Assembly: GCA_001403775.1 (NCBI GenBank)
Contig: CYUG01000012.1
Span: 368,620-402,006 of the forward strand
Reading direction: 5' to 3'
Source of the DNA: Dermabacter indicis
GTDB lineage: Bacteria > Actinomycetota > Actinomycetes > Actinomycetales > Dermabacteraceae
Length of the DNA: 33,387 nt
In this document: in pieces, positions 24,395-32,034 of the stretch
How positions within the stretch are numbered: the first letter of the stretch is position 1
Layout of the letters: every line of letters begins with the position of its first letter
Position numbers and translations under genes: made by a program
Notes under the pieces: generated by a model
The model's input: the letters and a program-made list of their open reading frames with translations, nothing else
Told to the model about the DNA's origin: nothing
Databases searched by the model: none

Positions 24395-25138
24395 ATGGAC
24401 ATCACACACTTTGGTCATTCAGCCCTGCTCGTCACCTACGCGGGGGAGGGCGGGGCCGACGCCTGCCGTGTCCTCTTTGACCCAGGGAACTTGAGTGACC
24501 CCCTCGTGGCAGGGCTCGAGGGGCTTGATGTGATTGCGGTGAGCCATCAGCACCCCGACCACGCGCACCCACCCTTCCTCGAAACGCTCTTCGAGAACAA
24601 CCCCGAGGCGGCAATCGTGCTCGAGTCGCAGACAGCGACCGTGCTGAGCGAAGCTCCCGAAACCTCACGTTTTGGAGAGCGATTCACGCCTCTGGCACCC
24701 GGTGAGCGAGCAACCGTCGGACCCTTTCCCGTGACCGTGCGCGCTGCCGGTGGCGCCCACGCGACGATCCACCCCGCGATCCCGCCCGTGGGAAACGTGG
24801 CGTTCATTCTCGAGGCCCCGGGGGAGCGGACCTTTGCCCACACGGGAGACTCGCTCGTGCCGCATCCCGAACTCCTCGGCGTCGAGGTGCTCTCGTTCCC
24901 CGTCGTTGCACCGTGGTCGAAAATGCAGGAGACGATCGATTTCCTCCGAATTGTGAAACCGGAAGTGGCGATTCCCGTGCACGATGGGGTGGCCTCGGCC
25001 GCGGGGCGAGCGATCTACCTCAAACAGTCGAGTGCGTGTAGCCCCGATTCATGCGAGGTGAGGGATTGGCCTCGCGGAACGGAGCCTGGAGAAGGGCGAG
25101 TCCTGAGTTTCTCGCGGCGCACCCGCGAAGTTCGCTAA
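24395..25138 (+). CDS. UlaG-like metallo-beta-lactamase-fold hydrolase
   Basis: This 247-residue protein starts MDITHFGHSALLV and has the metal-binding motif SHQHPDH (H51, H53, D55, H56), a later AHTGDS, and the C-terminal IPVHDG typical of UlaG-type hydrolases. The family includes a lactonase acting on ascorbate-6-phosphate and many proteins of unknown substrate. No sugar or ascorbate genes are nearby, so the substrate is unknown. It is a single plus-strand gene between minus-strand purS and pflA. Its TAA overlaps the convergent pflA stop (25135-25138). It is probably leaderless. Confidence 0.85.
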   Translation: MDITHFGHSALLVTYAGEGGADACRVLFDPGNLSDPLVAGLEGLDVIAVSHQHPDHAHPPFLETLFENNPEAAIVLESQTATVLSEAPETSRFGERFTPLAPGERATVGPFPVTVRAAGGAHATIHPAIPPVGNVAFILEAPGERTFAHTGDSLVPHPELLGVEVLSFPVVAPWSKMQETIDFLRIVKPEVAIPVHDGVASAAGRAIYLKQSSACSPDSCEVRDWPRGTEPGEGRVLSFSRRTREVR

Positions 25139-26001
25139 TGAACCTCGAAACCGCCGCGCGCGCGGAACTGGTCGCGCACGCGCTCTACGAGTTCCTTCTC
25201 GGGCGGGCGAGTGTCACGCAGCTTGTAGTCGAGGCCGAGTGAGTCCCACTTGTCGGTGCCCATTTGGTGGAAGGGCAGCACCTCGATACGGCTCACGTTC
25301 GAGCGCCACCGCTCAACGATGTCGGCGACTTTCTCGACGTTGTCGTAGCCGTCGGTGAGGCCGGGGACGAGCACGAAGCGTGCCCATACCTCGATGCTTT
25401 TCTCGTGCAAGCGGTCGCCGAAATCGATCGTCGGCTGCAGAGCGCGGCCGGTCGTGCGTGTGTACACCTCGGGATCGCCGCTCTTGACGTCGAGGAGAAC
25501 CAGATCGACTGATTCGAGTAGTTCGTCGGAAGCGTTGCGACCGAGGAAGCCAGAGGTATCGATCGCAGTGTGAACGCCCATGTCTTTCGCTGCCTCGAGG
25601 AGACGCTTCGCAAACGCCGGCTGCTGGAGAACCTCACCGCCCGAAAGAGTGATGCCGCCGCCTGAAGCCTTGAAGATACGGCGGTAGCGTTTGATCTTCG
25701 CGATGAGCTCATCGGCGGTGACGTCCTGACCGTTCTTTGCTTCGAACGTGTCGGGGTTGTGGCAGTACAGGCAGCGAAGCGGGCATCCGCTAAAGAAGAT
25801 GGTGAGTCGTGTGCCCGGGCCATCGACCGCCGTCACGAGTTCCCACGAGTGGATGGAGGCGAGCTCGCCCTCGCGCACCGCCTGGAGGCGATCGGGGCGT
25901 TCGAGATGCGACTCTTCGAGGCCCTCAATACCGGCGCCCTGGCGCCTCTTATGAAGCGGAAGATCAACCTGGGTGATGCTCGCGCCCGCGGACTCGGTCA
26001 T
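25135..26001 (-). CDS. pflA: Pyruvate formate-lyase activating enzyme (radical SAM)
   Basis: This 288-residue radical SAM enzyme installs the glycyl radical on pyruvate formate-lyase. The 4Fe-4S motif CPLRCLYC (C73, C77, C80) is followed by HNPDT. SGGGITLSGGE is the glycine-rich SAM-binding motif, and LPFHQMGTDKW lies near the C-terminus. It is about 40 residues longer than the E. coli enzyme because of an N-terminal extension (residues 1-47) before ASIHSWELVTAVDGPGTR. The ATG at 26001 has GAGAGG upstream; an internal GTG at codon 42 lacks one. It follows the detached glycyl-radical gene, so its substrate in this organism is probably that small protein. Confidence 0.96.
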   Translation of the reverse strand: MTESAGASITQVDLPLHKRRQGAGIEGLEESHLERPDRLQAVREGELASIHSWELVTAVDGPGTRLTIFFSGCPLRCLYCHNPDTFEAKNGQDVTADELIAKIKRYRRIFKASGGGITLSGGEVLQQPAFAKRLLEAAKDMGVHTAIDTSGFLGRNASDELLESVDLVLLDVKSGDPEVYTRTTGRALQPTIDFGDRLHEKSIEVWARFVLVPGLTDGYDNVEKVADIVERWRSNVSRIEVLPFHQMGTDKWDSLGLDYKLRDTRPPEKELVERVRDQFRARGGFEVH

Positions 26002-26075
26002 GGATCGCCTCTCGTCAAAGTCGTGGTAGGCGCGGAACCGGAGACCCGCATGGGTCGGGGGACACGCCCTAAAGA

Positions 26076-26109
26076 GTTGGGCCCGGAAACCGGAGCTTCC
26101 AGGCCCAAC
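26076..26109 (-). terminator. Hairpin between the glycyl-radical gene and pflA
   Basis: GTTGGGCC (26076-26083) pairs with GGCCCAAC (26102-26109), with an inner GGAA/TTCC extension and an 8-nt loop. In the transcription direction TCTTTAGGG follows, a weak U-run. It could terminate part of the transcripts, giving less pflA than grcA mRNA, or stabilise the upstream message. Confidence 0.6.
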
Positions 26110-26166
26110 AGGTGAACGCTTCGATGCGCTTAATTATTGCGCATCATGCGTGTGAAGTGATGTGTC

Positions 26167-26418
26167 TCAGGCGCCCTGGTGGAAGGTGCGGTTGAGAACG
26201 TCGAGCTGCTGCTCGCGGGTGAGCTTCACGAAGTTCACGGCGTAGCCCGAAACGCGAACGGTGAGGTTCGGGTAGTTCTCCGGGTTCTCCATCGCGTCCA
26301 CAAGGGTGTCCTTGTTGAGCACGTTGATGTTCGCGTGGTAGAGGCCGGACTCCATGTTGTTCTCGGCGCGGTTGGTCTTCATGGACTGAAGGCGCTCATC
26401 GAAAGTCTTGACTGCCAT
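26167..26418 (-). CDS. grcA: Detached glycyl-radical domain of pyruvate formate-lyase (GrcA-like)
   Basis: This 83-residue protein is equivalent to the last 60 or so residues of a standard pyruvate formate-lyase: [20 protein letters not shown], then [12 protein letters not shown] with the radical glycine G58, and [14 protein letters not shown] at the end. Residues 1-24 ([20 protein letters not shown]) match neither the end of PflB nor, as recalled, the N-terminus of E. coli GrcA/YfiD. The ATG at 26418 has GAGGAGAG upstream, so it is independently translated. Because the neighbouring pflB lacks this domain, this protein should be an obligatory catalytic subunit and not only a repair cofactor. 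pflA lies downstream. Confidence 0.95.
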   Translation of the reverse strand: MAVKTFDERLQSMKTNRAENNMESGLYHANINVLNKDTLVDAMENPENYPNLTVRVSGYAVNFVKLTREQQLDVLNRTFHQGA

Positions 26419-26462
26419 TGTTCTCTCCTCAATCAGAGTGATGGAAATGTGGGGGTGAAAAC

Positions 26463-26494
26463 CGGTCGGGCCCAAGGGGGCTTGCGCCCGACCG
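26463..26494 (-). promoter_or_regulatory. Strong hairpin between pflB and the glycyl-radical gene
   Basis: CGGTCGGGC (26463-26471) pairs perfectly with GCCCGACCG (26486-26494). Inside, CAAG (26473-26476) pairs with CTTG (26481-26484), leaving a 4-nt loop. In the transcription direction GGTTTTCACC follows, so any terminator activity would be partial. It could set the ratio of the two mRNAs, protect the 3' end of pflB mRNA, or mark a processing site. Confidence 0.65.
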
Positions 26495-26519
26495 ATTCAC
26501 GATGTGGGGATTCAGACGA

Positions 26520-28637
26520 TCAGTCTTCGTCATCCATGATGAAGCCCGAGTCGAGAATGCCGACCAGGTTCTTGACCTGTTCGTCCTTCGTGCGACCGAG
26601 GCCCTGCGGGGTGATCGTGTTGGTCAGCGAGATGCCGTCCAGCGCGTCGTTGTAGTCGAGCTTGCCAACGGAAAGCATCGAGGCCACCATGCCGTGGCTA
26701 TCCATGCCGTTCTCCGGGTTAGCGCCCGGTGCGAAGGGCGTACCCTTCTCGTGGCCCGAGGGGAACGAGCCGGTCGCCTTGCCGTATACGACGTTCGACG
26801 TAATCGTGAGCACCGACTGCGTCGGGATTGCGTCACGGTACATCGGGATCGCCTTGATCTTCGACATGATCGTGTGAACGACGGTTGCGGCGATGTCGTC
26901 GGCGCGGTCATCGTCGTTGCCGTAGATCGGGAAGTCGCCCTCGGTGCGGTAGTCGACCACGAGGCCCGACTCATCGCGAACCGGGTAGACCTTCGCGTAC
27001 TTGATGGCGGAGAGCGAGTCGGCAACGATCGAGAGGCCAGCGATGCCACAGCCCATCGTGCGCGTGATATCCGAATCGTGAAGCGCCATCTCGACTGCCT
27101 CGTAGGCGTACTTGTCGTGGCAGTAGTGGATGATGTTGAGCGCCTCAACGTAGGTGCCCACAACCCAGTCCAGCATCTCTTCGTACTTCTGCCAGACCTC
27201 GTCGAAGTCGAGCGGGCCCTCGCCCTGGATGGGCTCGAACAGACCGGCTTCGGTGACCTGCTTGCCGCTCATCTCGTCGCGGCCGCCGTTGATCGCGTAC
27301 AGAAGTGCCTTGGCGGAGTTCACGCGAGCGCCGAAGAACTGCATCTGCTTGCCGACCTTCATCGGGGACACGCAGCACGCGATGGCCGCGTCGTCGCCCC
27401 AGCGGTTGCGGATCTGCTCATCCGACTCGTACTGCACCGAGCTTGTCTCGATCGAGATTGCCGAGCAGAAGTCCTTGTAGCCCTGCGGGAGACTCGGATC
27501 CCAGAAGATCGTGATGTTCGGCTCGGGAGCCGGGCCGAGGTTACGAAGCGTCTGGAGGAGGCGGAACGAGGTCTTCGTGACGAGCGTGCGGCCGTCCTCG
27601 CCGATGCCGGCGTCGGACCAGGTTGCCCAGTAGGGGTCGCCGGAGAAGATCTGGTCGTAGTCGATCGTGCGGAGGAAGCGCACGATGCGGAGCTTGATCA
27701 CGAGAGCGTCGATGAGCTCCTGCGCGTCGGTCTCCGTGATGCGGCCTTCGTCGAGGTCGCGCTGGATGTACGAGTCGAGGAACGGCGACAGGCGGCCGAT
27801 CGACATGGCGGCGCCGTCCTGGCTCTTGACCGAGGCGAGGTAGGCCATGTAGACCCACTGCACGGCTTCCTGAGCGGTAGCGGCGGGGCGGCGGAGGTCG
27901 AGGCCGTAGGCGTCACCGAGGTTCACAAGCTTGTTGAGAGCCTTGATCTGCTCGGCGTGCTCCTCGCGGAAGCGGGCCCAGTGCTCGCTGAACGGCTGAT
28001 CCGAAACCGCGTCCTTCGCGGCCTTCTTCTCGGCGATCAGGAAGTCCGCGCCGTAGAGCGCGAGGCGGCGGTAGTCGCCAATAATACGGCCGCGGCCGTA
28101 GGCATCGGGAAGACCGGTGATGATGTGCGAGCTACGCGCTGCGCGGATGCGCGGGGTGTAGATGTCGAACACGCCATCGTTGTGGGTCTTGCGGTACTTG
28201 GTGAAGATCTTCTTAATCTCCGGATCCGGTTCCTTGCCGGCTTCCTTGATCGCGGTCTCCACCATGCGCCAGCCACCGAAGGGCATCATCGCGCGCTTGA
28301 GGGGGACGTCGGTTTGAAGGCCGACGATGACGTCGTCATCTTCACTGATGTAACCAGCGGGGAAGGCGTCGATGTCGGCGGGGGTCTTCGTGTCAACGTC
28401 GTACACGCGGCGGCGACGTTCCTCCGAGAGGTACTTCTTCTCAAGGGTGTCCCACACGCGAAGAGTCTTGTCGGTTGCGCCCGCGAGGAACTCGGCGTCG
28501 CCCCCGTAGGGGGTGTAGTTGAGCTGGATGAACTCGCGAACGTTGATGTTCTCGTTCCAGTCGCCGGTCTTAAAACCGCGCCACGGGTCGAGTTGTTCGC
28601 CCTGGGTTCCGGTGTTCTTTTCTTCCACAGCAGTCAT
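26520..28637 (-). CDS. pflB: Pyruvate formate-lyase large subunit lacking the glycyl-radical domain
   Basis: This 705-residue protein starts at ATG 28637 behind AAGGAAGG and carries the PFL barrel. The adjacent catalytic cysteines C421-C422 lie in AIACCVSPMKVGKQMQFFGAR, with GRGRIIGDYRR and YGNDDDRADDIA also typical. It converts pyruvate and CoA to acetyl-CoA and formate under anaerobic conditions. The usual enzyme is about 760 residues and ends with a glycyl-radical domain. Here the protein ends GLGRTKDEQVKNLVGILDSG then FIMDDED, just where that domain would begin. The domain is encoded next door. The reading frame shows no decay. purC lies 158 nt upstream on the same strand, so read-through is possible. 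Confidence 0.96.
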   Translation of the reverse strand: MTAVEEKNTGTQGEQLDPWRGFKTGDWNENINVREFIQLNYTPYGGDAEFLAGATDKTLRVWDTLEKKYLSEERRRRVYDVDTKTPADIDAFPAGYISEDDDVIVGLQTDVPLKRAMMPFGGWRMVETAIKEAGKEPDPEIKKIFTKYRKTHNDGVFDIYTPRIRAARSSHIITGLPDAYGRGRIIGDYRRLALYGADFLIAEKKAAKDAVSDQPFSEHWARFREEHAEQIKALNKLVNLGDAYGLDLRRPAATAQEAVQWVYMAYLASVKSQDGAAMSIGRLSPFLDSYIQRDLDEGRITETDAQELIDALVIKLRIVRFLRTIDYDQIFSGDPYWATWSDAGIGEDGRTLVTKTSFRLLQTLRNLGPAPEPNITIFWDPSLPQGYKDFCSAISIETSSVQYESDEQIRNRWGDDAAIACCVSPMKVGKQMQFFGARVNSAKALLYAINGGRDEMSGKQVTEAGLFEPIQGEGPLDFDEVWQKYEEMLDWVVGTYVEALNIIHYCHDKYAYEAVEMALHDSDITRTMGCGIAGLSIVADSLSAIKYAKVYPVRDESGLVVDYRTEGDFPIYGNDDDRADDIAATVVHTIMSKIKAIPMYRDAIPTQSVLTITSNVVYGKATGSFPSGHEKGTPFAPGANPENGMDSHGMVASMLSVGKLDYNDALDGISLTNTITPQGLGRTKDEQVKNLVGILDSGFIMDDED

Positions 28638-28795
28638 GTGAGCCTTCCTTCCATGGCGGGGGCTAAGCCGCATGCTCGTGAGGTGTGCTGGTAGTTCAAC
28701 CGTAGGAGAGGGGCCTATATTCGTATGGGACGTAAAGCCCGTTCCGTGGCGGCGGTCACATGCTACGCCCGGGCCCTGGCAGCAGTGTGGGCGCC

Positions 28796-29710
28796 CTAGA
28801 ATTTTTCGCCCGAGAGCCGCTCGTAGGCTTCGATGTATTTTGCGCGAGTAGCGTCGACGATCTCCCGGGGGAGGGTTGGGGGTGCGACCTGGGAGTTCTT
28901 GTCCCAGCCGCTCTCTTTCGCGAGCCAATCGCGCACGAATTGCTTGTCGAAACTCGGCTGCGCGCGACCGGGTTCGTACTGGTCAGCGGACCAAAATCGC
29001 GAAGAATCCGGCGTGAGAACTTCGTCACCCAGAACAATGTTTCCGGTGTGTCGAGAGCGGCCGAACTCGAGCTTGGTGTCGGCGAGGATGATGCCGCGTT
29101 CCCGGGCAAAACTCTCCGCCGCTCGGTACACGGCGAGGGTGCGCTCCTCGAGCTCGGTGATGAGTGCGGCGCCGAGCCGATCGCGAGCCTCGTCAACCGT
29201 GATGTTCTCGTCGTGCGCGCCCTGCTCAGCCTTGGTTGAGGGGGTAAAAATTGCGAAAGGCAAGCGCGAGCCATCAACGAGCCCCTCGGGCAGGGCATGG
29301 CCGCCCACGGCGCCCTCGCGCCGGTAGTCCGCGAGTCCAGAGCCCGTGAGGTAGCCGCGCACAACGCATTCGAGCGGGACCATATCGAGTGCTTCGCACC
29401 TGAGTGCACGACCGCGTACCGCTTCGGGGACATCGCTCGCACTCACCACGTGGTTCTCCGTTACGCTCGCGAGCTGCTCGAACCATAAAACGGACATGGC
29501 CGTGAGAATGCGCCCTTTGTCGGGGATTCCCGGGGCGAGCGAATAGTCGAAGGCGCTAAGGCGATCGGTTGCAACGACGAGCACCTCGCTTGCGGTCTCG
29601 AGCGTGCACCCGTGGGGAACGTAGAGCTCGCGCACCTTCCCGCTCAGGGCATGATCCCAGCCCTCAAGCGCGGGGGCTTCCACGAGGGCCTCGCTTTCGC
29701 GTGTACTCAC
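28796..29710 (-). CDS. purC: Phosphoribosylaminoimidazole-succinocarboxamide synthase (SAICAR synthetase)
   Basis: This 304-residue enzyme joins CAIR and aspartate, step 8 of purine synthesis. Motifs are SGKVRELY (23-30), TDRLSAFD (48-55), LECVVRGYLTGSG and DTKLEFG. The start is the GTG at 29710, overlapping the purD stop by 4 nt (GTGA) with AAAGGATGA upstream. Longer upstream frames lack similarity. It forms a purD-purC operon, and pflB follows 158 nt downstream on the same strand without an obvious strong terminator. Confidence 0.97.
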   Translation of the reverse strand: MSTRESEALVEAPALEGWDHALSGKVRELYVPHGCTLETASEVLVVATDRLSAFDYSLAPGIPDKGRILTAMSVLWFEQLASVTENHVVSASDVPEAVRGRALRCEALDMVPLECVVRGYLTGSGLADYRREGAVGGHALPEGLVDGSRLPFAIFTPSTKAEQGAHDENITVDEARDRLGAALITELEERTLAVYRAAESFARERGIILADTKLEFGRSRHTGNIVLGDEVLTPDSSRFWSADQYEPGRAQPSFDKQFVRDWLAKESGWDKNSQVAPPTLPREIVDATRAKYIEAYERLSGEKF

Positions 29711-31011
29711 AGCTGCGTCATCCTTTCGATCTCGCCGTGGGCGGCACGCTCGGCGATGTCCGTGCGGTAATGGGAGCCTTCGAGCAGGACCTTCGCGATG
29801 GCCGATTGTGCTCTCACGCGGGCCTCGTCGAGTGTGTCCTCGCGGGCGACGACGCTCAGTACACGGCCGCCGCTCGAGCGGAGGGTGCCGTCGGAATCTC
29901 GCGTGGTGCCCGCATGAATCACTGCGCAGCCTTCCAGCTGAGCCTCCTCGAGACCGGTGATCTCGCGCCCGGTCTGGGCCCCGAGCGGGTAGCCCTCGCT
30001 CGCGAGGACAACCGCGACTGTGCTGTCGTTGCGCCACGTGGGCGGATCAATCTCCCCGAGGCTGCCCGTCGCGGCGCCGTAGAGGAGTGTGCCGAGGTCG
30101 CTTTCGAGGCGGTCGAGCACGACGAGGGTCTCGGGATCGCCAAAGCGCACGTTGAACTCGATGACTTTGAGGCCCTCGCGCGTTGCCGCGAGGCCGCAAA
30201 AGAGAAGCCCCGTCAACGGTGTTCCTCGCTCGCGCATCGCAGCCACGACCGGCTCGGCGATCTTCTCGACAGTCGCGCGCATTGCGGCCGCTTCCTCGAG
30301 CCAGGGCAGTGGCGAATACGCGCCCATGCCGCCCGTGTTGGGCCCCTCGTCGCCCTTGAACGCGCGCTTGAAATCCTGCGCGGGAACGAGCGGAATGACC
30401 CGTTCGCCATCGCTCACGCAAAACACCGAAAGCTCGGGCCCGTCAAGGAACTCTTCGAGCACCACCCGCGAATCGTGTGAGGCGCTTGAGAGGCACGCGC
30501 GGGCGTGCTCAAGCGCCTCATCGCGTGAAGTCGTCACGACGACGCCTTTGCCTGCCGCGAGTCCATCGGCCTTGACGACATAGGGGGCCTCCCCGCCGGG
30601 ATTGAGGGTGTCGAGAGCCTCCTCGAGCGAGGTCGGATCCTTCACGGTGATCGAGCGCGCCGTGGGGATGCCCGCGTCTTTCATCACGCGCTTTGCGAAG
30701 TCCTTGGAGCCTTCGAGCTCAGCGGCCGCCTTCGAAGGACCGAAAACGGTGAGGCCTGCCTCGCGCATGTGGTCAGCCAGACCCGCCACGAGCGGCGCTT
30801 CGGGGCCGATGACGACCAGTTCGATACCGAGATCGCACGCGAGACGGGTGAGGGCTGAGCTATCGGTGAGAGCGACATCGTGAAGGGTCGCGTGTTCGGC
30901 CATGCCCGGGTTGCCGGGTGCGGCGTGGAGGTCGTGAGAGGAGGAGTCTTGGCTGAGGCGTCGCACGAGGGCGTGCTCCCGCGCGCCTGTGCCCACTACG
31001 AGAATTTTCAC
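29707..31011 (-). CDS. purD: Phosphoribosylamine-glycine ligase (GAR synthetase)
   Basis: This 434-residue ATP-grasp enzyme joins phosphoribosylamine and glycine, step 2 of purine synthesis. It starts [15 protein letters not shown], the family start, and contains [25 protein letters not shown] and the ATP-grasp stretch [10 protein letters not shown]. The GTG at 31011 has a TAGGCT box 7 nt upstream, so the mRNA is probably leaderless; an AGAGGG lies too close to act as a normal ribosome binding site. It overlaps purC by 4 nt and is divergent from truA, with 36 nt between the starts. Confidence 0.97.
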   Translation of the reverse strand: MKILVVGTGAREHALVRRLSQDSSSHDLHAAPGNPGMAEHATLHDVALTDSSALTRLACDLGIELVVIGPEAPLVAGLADHMREAGLTVFGPSKAAAELEGSKDFAKRVMKDAGIPTARSITVKDPTSLEEALDTLNPGGEAPYVVKADGLAAGKGVVVTTSRDEALEHARACLSSASHDSRVVLEEFLDGPELSVFCVSDGERVIPLVPAQDFKRAFKGDEGPNTGGMGAYSPLPWLEEAAAMRATVEKIAEPVVAAMRERGTPLTGLLFCGLAATREGLKVIEFNVRFGDPETLVVLDRLESDLGTLLYGAATGSLGEIDPPTWRNDSTVAVVLASEGYPLGAQTGREITGLEEAQLEGCAVIHAGTTRDSDGTLRSSGGRVLSVVAREDTLDEARVRAQSAIAKVLLEGSHYRTDIAERAAHGEIERMTQL

Positions 31012-31018
31012 GCCCTCT

Positions 31019-31041
31019 AGCCTAGCGGCTCGGGCTAGGCT
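31019..31041. promoter_or_regulatory. Palindromic divergent promoter of purD and truA
   Basis: AGCCTAGC (31019-31026) and GCTAGGCT (31034-31041) form a perfect inverted repeat. Each arm supplies TAGGCT as a -10 box: on the minus strand 7 nt before the purD GTG, on the plus strand 6 nt before the truA GTG. Both transcripts would be leaderless. No -35 boxes are seen, and the two promoters would compete for RNA polymerase. Confidence 0.55.
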
Positions 31042-31047
31042 TCTCGC

Positions 31048-31953
31048 GTGAACACCGAGCCCACAGCCCCAGATTCCCCGCCCGCATCGAAAAGGCGCCT
31101 TCGCGTTCGCCTCGACCTCGCGTACGATGGCACCGCTTTCAAGGGCTGGGGGATCCAGCCGAAGCTTCGCACCGTGCAAGGGGAACTCGAGGCCGGTCTC
31201 GCGAAGATCGTGCGCGAGAACGTGCGCGTGACGGTCGCGGGCCGTACCGACGCCGGGGTGCACGCAAGCGGCCAGGTGGTGCACGTCGACATCCTCGATG
31301 AGCAGTGGCGACGCATGCCAGGGCGCAGTGATCGCACGAGCGAAGAGTCAATGATTCATCGCCTCGCCGCCGTGCTCCCCACCGATATTGTCGTGCGGAG
31401 CGCGCGAGTCGTGAATGAGGATTTTGATGCACGCTTCAGCGCGCTCGCTCGCACCTATCGCTACCGCATTTGCGACGATTACGCGCGGCGCGATCCGCTT
31501 CGGCGCGACGTTGCCTTTCACAAGCGAGCCCTCGATGCAACGGCGATGAATGAGGCGGCCCGCGCACTCGTTGGCGAGCACGATTTTCTCTCCTTCTGTA
31601 AACCCCGCGAGGATGCCACGACCATCCGCACGCTCCACGAGATCGCCTGGGAGCGCCCGCGCGAGGGCAAAGATGCGGGATTCGTGGTGGCGACCGTGAA
31701 GGCCGACGCCTTCTGCCACCACATGGTCCGCTCGATCGTCGGTGCGAGCGTCGCCGTGGGGGAGCACCGCCTAGACGCCGAATGGATGGCGGCGCTCGTG
31801 ACGATCCCGCGTCGCGATGAGGCTGGAAGCGCCCCCATGTTCTCTCCGTCGGGCCTCACGCTCGAGGCGATTGATTATCCGGAGGAGTCTGCCTGGGCGG
31901 CGCGCGCCACCCAAACGCGCGGTAAACGCGGGGTCCCGTTCAGGCGCGAGTGA
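31048..31953 (+). CDS. truA: tRNA pseudouridine(38-40) synthase TruA
   Basis: This 301-residue synthase modifies positions 38-40 of the tRNA anticodon arm. The catalytic aspartate is D68 in AGRTDAGVHASGQVVH; LDLAYDGTAFKGW near the start and FCHHMVRSIVGA in the C-terminal half are family motifs. It starts at GTG 31048 without a Shine-Dalgarno sequence, 6 nt after a TAGGCT box. In many actinobacteria it follows rplQ and precedes rplM-rpsI; here the second half of that order is kept, while rplQ is 17.5 kb away. Confidence 0.95.
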   Translation: MNTEPTAPDSPPASKRRLRVRLDLAYDGTAFKGWGIQPKLRTVQGELEAGLAKIVRENVRVTVAGRTDAGVHASGQVVHVDILDEQWRRMPGRSDRTSEESMIHRLAAVLPTDIVVRSARVVNEDFDARFSALARTYRYRICDDYARRDPLRRDVAFHKRALDATAMNEAARALVGEHDFLSFCKPREDATTIRTLHEIAWERPREGKDAGFVVATVKADAFCHHMVRSIVGASVAVGEHRLDAEWMAALVTIPRRDEAGSAPMFSPSGLTLEAIDYPEESAWAARATQTRGKRGVPFRRE

Positions 31954-31954
31954 A

Positions 31955-32033
31955 GGTCCGACGGTTGCTGGAGGCCAGCGACGCCGCATCGCGCAAATGT
32001 GAGGGAAAACAAGGGTGAGGCAGCCGTCGGACC
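31955..32033. repeat. Inverted repeat GGTCCGACGG / CCGTCGGACC upstream of rplM
   Basis: The perfect 10-nt arms lie at 31955-31964 and 32024-32033, 59 nt apart. The left arm starts right after the truA stop; the right arm ends 1 nt before the rplM -35 box. The 12-mer GAAGGTCCGACG (31952-31963) is identical to 2663-2674. It may be an operator or part of a long-loop terminator for truA. It occupies the first part of the 352-base gap 31954-32305. Confidence 0.6.
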
Positions 32034-32034
32034 G

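Noticed and set aside
26419-26519. Frameshift or sequencing error as the cause of the split PFL
   Set aside because: The small gene has its own start, strong ribosome binding site and 24 extra N-terminal residues, and a 101-nt gap with a hairpin lies between, so a one-base error cannot join them.
26502-28694. A 730-codon open frame on the plus strand opposite pflB
   Set aside because: It mirrors the codon phase of the strongly supported pflB, has no recognisable domain, and such antisense frames are expected in GC-rich genes.
28638-28795. FNR, CRP or Rex operator upstream of pflB
   Set aside because: Only half-sites such as TGTGA were found; no full palindrome matches a known consensus.
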